In this document: piece by piece, positions 21,899 through 26,349 of the stretch | Layout of the letters: the number at the start of each line of letters is the position of its first letter | Position numbering within the stretch: the stretch's first letter is position 1 | IMG/VR virus record: IMGVR_UViG_3300013285_000514 | Location: 1 to 26,349 of that record | Source of the DNA: a virus | DNA length: 26,349 nucleotides | Strand: one strand, 5' to 3' | The notes under the pieces: model-generated | Told to the model about the DNA's origin: nothing | What the model saw: only the letters and a program-made list of their open reading frames with translations | Databases searched by the model: none | Position numbers and translations under genes: made by a program

Positions 21899-22534
21899 AT
21901 GACCCAGGCAAAATGTCTAAAACTAGACATTGCTGTACCACATGAAGAAATGCTAGCTGAAGCAAAAGCATTACGCAAATATTTTATAAAATATGACCAA
22001 GGCTTGGAGTATGTACACAGTGGATGGTACGCTTTACCCTTGCACGGCCTGGGTGTAGATAAAACAAAATCGTATCAAGCATACGGATATACTGATCCAA
22101 ATACGGCAAGCGACAACATGCAGTGGACTGTATTTGCTAATAAATGTCCTGTAACTATGAACTGGCTTGATACTGTATTTCCAAGCGGTAAGTATGGTCG
22201 TGTAAGGTTCATGTTACTAGAAGCCGGCGGACATATTGCATCGCATATTGATAGCGAACATTCTATTACTGAAGCAGTTAATGTTGCATTAAATAATCCT
22301 ATCGGATGCGTATGGACTTGGGGAGATAATAGCACTTTGCAGTTTTATCCTGGTGACGCTTATGCTATGAATATCAGTTACCAACATGCTGTTAACAATG
22401 CTAGCGACGAAGATAGGTATCATCTAATAGTACATCATCACGATTCCACGACAGAGTGGAAGCATATGATGCTCGATGCTATGAAAACTCAAAATGAAAC
22501 TGGTAACTTTTTTTACAGTACAGTCCTTTACTAA
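21899..22534 (+). CDS. Aspartyl/asparaginyl beta-hydroxylase-like oxygenase
   Basis: A 211-aa protein with H116-x-D118 (ASHIDSEHSITEAVNVAL), H163 (ISYQHAVNNAS) and R173-x-H175 (DRYHLIVHH). These are the iron and 2-oxoglutarate contacts of the AspH-like Fe(II)/2OG oxygenases. RVRFMLLEAGG, CVWTWGD and GDAYAMN are the beta-helix strands around them. It resembles the 15764 protein in motif order but is more canonical, and it has a Trp/Tyr-rich N-terminal part. I chose the ATG at 21899; an in-frame ATG at 21881 overlaps the desaturase stop and would add six residues. Co-transcribed with the desaturase. Substrate unknown; peptides or proteins by family analogy. Confidence 0.78.
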   Translation: MTQAKCLKLDIAVPHEEMLAEAKALRKYFIKYDQGLEYVHSGWYALPLHGLGVDKTKSYQAYGYTDPNTASDNMQWTVFANKCPVTMNWLDTVFPSGKYGRVRFMLLEAGGHIASHIDSEHSITEAVNVALNNPIGCVWTWGDNSTLQFYPGDAYAMNISYQHAVNNASDEDRYHLIVHHHDSTTEWKHMMLDAMKTQNETGNFFYSTVLY

Positions 22535-23789
22535 TAATACATGGCTTGATAATAAGTTAGTGCAGTTAACTAGCAAGTGTCAAGAGTGGTGGGCCGACTA
22601 TAAGTATCCAACAATAAAAGTAGACACTTATACAGATTTATATATTCCAGATTCTGAATGGATAGTTATACAGACTGCTGGTGATATTATAACAGAGCGT
22701 GATCATTTGTGGCACAAGCTAACAACTATACCAGATGATGTTGGATTAATTACCCATTTAGTTTGGTACAAAACAGATGAAACACCGCACATTAGTCTAC
22801 AATGTATTATACTTCGCACTAGCGCAATTTCTAATTTAAATTTTTCACCTTACATTAAAGAGTCTAAATCGTTTGTACGCAGTGATACAGATATGCATCA
22901 CGGAGATTCACCTTACGAAATAACACACGGTGATACTATTAGCCGTATGCAATATGGCATTGGTACCGATATTATAAACCAAGTACTAACTAACGGATTT
23001 AAAGTGATTAATTTTGATAACGATTGGCGCTTTGGTTCTAACACGTGGCCTATTGTAGTTCCATATCAAGTACAGGAAATTTTAAATCAATTTAATTGGC
23101 CGCATTATCCTAGTAGGGGTTTCTGTTTTCCAACTGTAGGTACAAACTTGTTTGCCAAAGCATTAGAAGAGTTAACGATATATCCTAATTTAGATCCAAG
23201 TCAAATTATGCTTATTGGATTATTGCAGGGAATAATTGATCTACAAACTACTAAAGTCATAAACATACTACACTGGGATATAGTGCCACAGACAACAGAA
23301 GCATCTCATGTTATTACTCCTGCCAATGGATTTTTAGGCGAAACAATAGCACTACGGACTGGAGCAAAAAAAATTACATTCTATGATGTTAACCCTAATA
23401 ATTTAGAATTTAAAAAGTCTTTGTACAATGTTTGGAATGAACAGGATTATATCAGGTATGCAACAACATGGGCAACAGAACGCAATTTAATTACGGAACC
23501 AAAATGGAATAGTTCTAAAGAAGTTGCAGATGAGTTTAACTTTGAAGATATAGCCAAAAACTGGGATTATTTCAAATCCCTAGAAGTTTCATTTGTACTA
23601 CTAGACATTATACACGATCCAGACAACTTTGCTAGCTTAATTACAGACAATTCTCTAGTACATACTAGCACTATATTAAACTATTATCCTATTACTCACA
23701 TGTTATATACCAGTAACGATGTTGATCGTGCTATTGAAATTATATCTCACAAAATACAACAGACTAATTCCACTTTAGTACAGACGTAA
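22494..23789 (+). CDS. Unknown protein with methyltransferase-like C-terminal part (431 aa)
   Basis: A 431-aa protein that I cannot assign. The N-terminal half has WIVIQTAGDIITERDHLWHKL and LITHLVWYKTDETPHISLQCIIL, an alternating strand pattern with conserved Trp and Asp. The C-terminal half has ANGFLGETIALRTGAKKITFYDVNPNN then VSFVLLDIIHDPDN, the strand-loop-helix and acidic strand end of a Rossmann methyltransferase; the motif I glycines are incomplete, so activity is uncertain. The ATG at 22494 overlaps the upstream oxygenase gene by 41 nt, and no later ATG is well placed, so the start is tentative. It is the last island gene and ends at the terminator at 23788-23815. Confidence 0.72.
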   Translation: MKLVTFFTVQSFTNNTWLDNKLVQLTSKCQEWWADYKYPTIKVDTYTDLYIPDSEWIVIQTAGDIITERDHLWHKLTTIPDDVGLITHLVWYKTDETPHISLQCIILRTSAISNLNFSPYIKESKSFVRSDTDMHHGDSPYEITHGDTISRMQYGIGTDIINQVLTNGFKVINFDNDWRFGSNTWPIVVPYQVQEILNQFNWPHYPSRGFCFPTVGTNLFAKALEELTIYPNLDPSQIMLIGLLQGIIDLQTTKVINILHWDIVPQTTEASHVITPANGFLGETIALRTGAKKITFYDVNPNNLEFKKSLYNVWNEQDYIRYATTWATERNLITEPKWNSSKEVADEFNFEDIAKNWDYFKSLEVSFVLLDIIHDPDNFASLITDNSLVHTSTILNYYPITHMLYTSNDVDRAIEIISHKIQQTNSTLVQT

Positions 23790-23815
23790 AAAAGCCGCAT
23801 AAAGCGGCTTTTTTT
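23788..23815 (+). terminator. Intrinsic terminator at end of island
   Basis: GCCGC (23794-23798), a 5-nt ATAAA loop and GCGGC (23804-23808), extended by A/T pairing (A run 23788-23793, T run 23809-23815). It overlaps the stop of the 431-aa gene. Because it is flanked by A and T runs it can act in both directions, so it may also end the tail-fibre transcript arriving on the minus strand. Confidence 0.85.
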
Positions 23816-23828
23816 AATCTATTAATTA

Positions 23829-24932
23829 TTAATTCAGATTTACCCAAGCTGAGCCATTATATCCTTTAAATGTTGTACCATCTAACACAATCATACCAGC
23901 TGTAGGAGTAAATGCTGTTTGCGAACTAACTGTAAACGATCCAACTTTTAGAACTGGAACACTAAGAATACCGCGTGAGTTAAATGTTAAAGATTGGTTG
24001 CCTTGAGTACCAATAGTAACGACTCCAAATGTTCCAGGAACAAAACCAGTTGTAATTGGGTCGGTAGAATCGACTTGCATACCAAATGCACCCGATGTTA
24101 CAAAGTTTGTACCATCGTATCCTTGTGCAAACATTTTAATCGTTCTATCACCGGATTGTAAAACAAGAGGACTTGCTAGCGAACCACGAGAAATTCGCGA
24201 TACCAAGTTTGGTGCTGTATCTACTGTACCAACTATACCTGTATGTACAGCAAAGTTTTTATTAGCATATTGCCAAATAGTTTGTGGATTTGTATTGCTA
24301 CCAAAGCTAAATTGAAAATCTGAATCTACATTTGTAATTACTGGTGCGGGTTTAGCAGTCAGTAACACATCGCTAGCTATAGATATATTTCCAATAGTTA
24401 ATCCTGTTCCAGTAATACTTCCTGAGATACTGATAGTTCCAGTTCCATTAATAGTCTTACTGTTTAGACTTAGATTTCCGCCTAATGCCGGGTTTGAATC
24501 ACTTTGTACACTTGCTAAACCGCCTGATCCCGAAACTGTTGCGTTAATTACTCTAGTGCCAGCATTATAGCTAAACGTAATTCCGGTATTGCCAGCGTTG
24601 CCGTTGACTAATGCCGCACCTGCATCAATTTTTACCTGGTTTGTACTATAATATGTGTTAGTCGAACCTGCGGCAATGTCGTCTGCCGTTAATGATACAA
24701 TACCAACTTGTACCCCGCGAGCTACTGTAGAAATACCTCTTACAGGTGCAACACGTAAAGTTGAACCCAGCGTTAGAGCATTTGCTCCAGGAGTAGTTCC
24801 GTCACCAATGAATAATTCATTGCCGCCAGCTCCAGCAGTGCCGTTTGTAGTGTAAATCAATTCACCCTGGGCAGGAATAAAACCAACCGTTGTAAGATCG
24901 GTTAATGCACCTCTTCTAATTTGTAGCGCCAT
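23829..24932 (-). CDS. Tail fibre/receptor-binding protein with Mtd-type N-terminus
   Basis: A 367-aa protein. The first 55 residues (LQIRRGALTDLTTVGFIPAQ, GELIYTT, ELFIGDGTTPGANAL) match the N-terminal beta module of the major tropism determinant/phage fibre family. The middle is a low-complexity Gly/Ser/Thr/Asn beta region (for example SGGLASVQSDSNPALGGNLS). The end (MIVLDGTTFKGYNGSAWVNLN) is a common fibre tip. No catalytic domain is visible. It probably forms a trimeric virion fibre that contacts the host surface. A GGAG Shine-Dalgarno lies 7 nt before the ATG and a late-promoter site about 40 nt upstream. It converges on the island and shares the terminator at 23788-23815. Confidence 0.82.
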   Translation of the reverse strand: MALQIRRGALTDLTTVGFIPAQGELIYTTNGTAGAGGNELFIGDGTTPGANALTLGSTLRVAPVRGISTVARGVQVGIVSLTADDIAAGSTNTYYSTNQVKIDAGAALVNGNAGNTGITFSYNAGTRVINATVSGSGGLASVQSDSNPALGGNLSLNSKTINGTGTISISGSITGTGLTIGNISIASDVLLTAKPAPVITNVDSDFQFSFGSNTNPQTIWQYANKNFAVHTGIVGTVDTAPNLVSRISRGSLASPLVLQSGDRTIKMFAQGYDGTNFVTSGAFGMQVDSTDPITTGFVPGTFGVVTIGTQGNQSLTFNSRGILSVPVLKVGSFTVSSQTAFTPTAGMIVLDGTTFKGYNGSAWVNLN

Positions 24933-24972
24933 TTAATTCTCCGTGTATAATTCGTACGATGCCGTTATATAC

Positions 24973-24980
24973 TATTTATT
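24973..24980 (-). promoter_or_regulatory. Late promoter for tail fibre
   Basis: AATAAATA on the minus strand (one mismatch from TATAAATA), 40 nt before the ATG at 24932. The expected start point leaves a leader of roughly 34 nt with a GGAG Shine-Dalgarno, as expected for a late structural gene. Confidence 0.5.
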
Positions 24981-25008
24981 CTATTGCGCCATTTGTTCTA
25001 GTCAAAAA

Positions 25009-25030
25009 AATAGGGCCCTAAGGCCCTATT
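25009..25030 (-). terminator. Intrinsic terminator after the metallophosphoesterase gene
   Basis: Read on the minus strand, AATAGGGCC, a TTAG loop and GGCCCTATT form a 9-bp stem followed by a T run (25008-25004). It lies 14 nt past the metallophosphoesterase stop and upstream of the tail-fibre promoter, so it separates these two transcripts. Confidence 0.85.
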
Positions 25031-25044
25031 AAAGTGCTACTATA

Positions 25045-25650
25045 TTACATAGTAGGACCGTTTCCGTTACGGAATCCTATACTCCCACCCTCTGCTTCAA
25101 TGTTCTTTATGACATCTTCAAACAGGATTGGAGCAAAGTCTGGAGTTTGTTCCACGCATACACAATGATAACGAACATCGTTTTCGTCGCTGTACAGGAT
25201 TTCTCCAGTTCTAGCATCTACACCACGGGCTCGTTTCACACGATTTGCGTGAGTATGCCCGTGAATGTTAGTACCAAAACGACCTAACGAATCCGAATGT
25301 AACGGAATATGGCTAAGGATCATACCGTTCATAATGTGATAAGCTCTGAGTTCTCTAAAGTGTTCACGATAATCCGTGTCCTTAAAGATATCGTGGTTAC
25401 CGCGGATTAACACTTTGTCGCCGTTTAATCTCCGCATGATGCTTAACGCTTTACGATTGATAACAACGTCACCCAAATGGTAGACCTTGTCAGTGGGCTT
25501 TACCCGTTCGTTCCACGCCTTAACCATTGCTTCGTCCATTTCCTCAGCCGAGTCCCATGGGCGAAGTTTTGTAACACCATCGTTACGTGTGAAGCGGCAT
25601 ACACCCATGTGACCAAAGTGCGTGTCGCTTACTAAGAATACACTTGGCAT
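25045..25650 (-). CDS. Calcineurin-like metallophosphoesterase
   Basis: A 201-aa protein with the full set of dinuclear-metal motifs: SDTHFGH (D9, H11), HLGDVV, RGNHD, SHIPLH and HGHTH. This order is that of the small calcineurin-like phosphoesterases, which hydrolyse phosphomono- or diesters, sometimes nucleotides or RNA. The length is typical of the many phage members, whose substrates are mostly unknown. A strong AAGGAGG Shine-Dalgarno lies 6 nt before the ATG, and a terminator follows the stop. The 56-aa gene ends 13 nt upstream, so the two probably share a transcript. Confidence 0.9.
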   Translation of the reverse strand: MPSVFLVSDTHFGHMGVCRFTRNDGVTKLRPWDSAEEMDEAMVKAWNERVKPTDKVYHLGDVVINRKALSIMRRLNGDKVLIRGNHDIFKDTDYREHFRELRAYHIMNGMILSHIPLHSDSLGRFGTNIHGHTHANRVKRARGVDARTGEILYSDENDVRYHCVCVEQTPDFAPILFEDVIKNIEAEGGSIGFRNGNGPTM

Positions 25651-25663
25651 ATTGCCCTCCTTT

Positions 25664-25834
25664 TTAGTAAACTTCTTTTACAATTTTAAATTCTGTTGCT
25701 GGATATTTTGCTTTGAACTCTTCTGTGTTAACAAAATCGTTGTATTGTTTAGCATTAAAAAACATGCGATGAAAAACTGATTTGTGATCCAATGTAGTTA
25801 CTGTTAAGTAAACTGATTTCGCCTTGCCCGCCAT
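25664..25834 (-). CDS. Small phage hypothetical protein (56 aa)
   Basis: A 56-aa frame with a GAAAGG Shine-Dalgarno about 7 nt before its ATG. The sequence is basic with a strand-rich start (KSVYLTVTTLDHKSVFHRMF), a helix around FNAKQYNDFVNTEEF and a short KIVKEVY end. I do not recognise it. The good ribosome-binding site, its position between two coupled-looking phage genes and the small gaps on either side support it being real. Confidence 0.65.
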   Translation of the reverse strand: MAGKAKSVYLTVTTLDHKSVFHRMFFNAKQYNDFVNTEEFKAKYPATEFKIVKEVY

Positions 25835-25882
25835 TTGATGCCTTTCACTGTTTAATGTACTATTGTAACACTATTTCTGTGA

Positions 25883-26349
25883 TTAGTCAACCGATCTAAA
25901 TGTGCGCCAATCGTCGATGTTGGGCTTTTCATCAGCATCGTATGTCCAGCCTAACACTTTCATCATACGATGCTTGACCAACAAGTTAGGACTACGAAAC
26001 CGTTCAGTATCACTGAAACCCATCATAACACCAACTTCACAAACTGCACCCGAACGGCAAACGCCTGCATAGCAATGGACTACAACATTCATACGATTGT
26101 CCAATGCGTGTTGTAGCAAACGAACAAGCTCTGCGGCCTGCTCATGACTACACTTCATTGCTTCTTCGAGAACTTCGTCTTTTTCTTCCACATCCAAAAA
26201 TTCAAAGTTGTGACGCTCTTTGAATCGGTGCTTGGCTTCGGGACGCCAGCTGGCAGGATCAACTATACTGATCAGCATACTATTGGGGCCAGCATCGTGA
26301 TGAAACCCAATTGGAATATCACTTGCGGCTACGTTTTCAATCCAAGGCA
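25883..26349 (-). CDS. Dual-specificity/tyrosine-phosphatase-like protein, 5'-truncated
   Basis: The frame is open to the right edge, adding 23 in-frame residues (PWIENVAASDIPIGF...) before the internal Met at 26278, so the true start lies outside the window. The motif HCYAGVCRS is the HCx5RS phosphate loop of cysteine phosphatases: the Cys attacks the phosphate and the Arg binds it. A candidate general-acid Asp lies upstream in the FLDVEEKDE region. The C-terminus has WTYDADEKPNIDDW. Similar compact cysteine-phosphatase-like proteins are common in large phages with unknown targets. A 48-nt gap separates it from the 56-aa gene. Confidence 0.82.
   Translation of the reverse strand, partial: PWIENVAASDIPIGFHHDAGPNSMLISIVDPASWRPEAKHRFKERHNFEFLDVEEKDEVLEEAMKCSHEQAAELVRLLQHALDNRMNVVVHCYAGVCRSGAVCEVGVMMGFSDTERFRSPNLLVKHRMMKVLGWTYDADEKPNIDDWRTFRSVD

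Noticed and set aside
4480-22534. Ribosomal peptide (RiPP) cluster with a precursor peptide
   Set aside because: SPASM radical SAM proteins suggest it, but I found no short leader-core frame in the 25-65-bp island gaps and no peptidase/transporter pair, so it is not claimed.
1-26349. CRISPR array, insertion sequence or integrase
   Set aside because: No regularly spaced repeats, transposase or recombinase motifs, or inverted-repeat ends were seen.

Overview
The window is a gene-dense, AT-rich segment of a large tailed-phage genome, most probably a T4-like myovirus of an aquatic Gram-negative host. The evidence is sites matching the T4 late promoter (TATAAATA), a tail-fibre gene with an Mtd-type N-terminus, phage housekeeping genes (metallophosphoesterase, cysteine phosphatase, AbrB-like protein, small membrane protein), ATGA/TAATG coupling between most left-block genes, and no intergenic gap over about 180 bases. 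The host and exact phage group cannot be fixed from sequence alone.

Layout. (1) 1-4305, all minus: a compact operon of small phage genes. It includes a secreted HELQH protein, a Rossmann methyltransferase-like protein, an AbrB/MazE-like protein, translation initiation factor IF-1 (infA), an HEFRH zincin-like protein and several conserved unknowns. (2) 4335-4451, minus: a 117-nt tRNA-like RNA with perfect acceptor and T arms, an encoded CCA and a 24-nt loop where the 7-nt anticodon loop should be. (3) 4480-23789: an island of 20 genes in eleven alternating-strand units. It encodes seven radical SAM proteins, five Fe(II)/2-oxoglutarate oxygenase-like proteins, a membrane diiron fatty-acid desaturase, a QueC-like PP-loop ATPase, a PLP aminotransferase-like protein, a short SDR-like protein, a GNAT-like protein, a possible kinase-fold protein and two larger unknowns. 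It ends at a strong hairpin terminator. (4) 23829-26349, minus: tail fibre, terminator, metallophosphoesterase, a 56-aa protein and a 5'-truncated cysteine phosphatase.

How the genes may work together. The island is dominated by iron-dependent C-H activating enzymes and contains paralogous modules. A SPASM radical SAM/2OG-oxygenase pair occurs twice in head-to-head orientation. Radical SAM families A (4480, 11031) and C (5444, 9680, 12900) also recur next to one another. Five overlapping genes at 11031-15724 read as one transcript: aminotransferase-like, QueC-like ATPase, twitch radical SAM, unknown, SPASM radical SAM. Several island genes lack a Shine-Dalgarno sequence but have a late-promoter-like octamer 4-6 nt before the start codon. 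This implies late expression from nearly leaderless mRNAs. No precursor peptide, transporter or obvious substrate is visible, so the product is unknown; a late modification of a virion protein, peptide, lipid or surface glycan is inference only.
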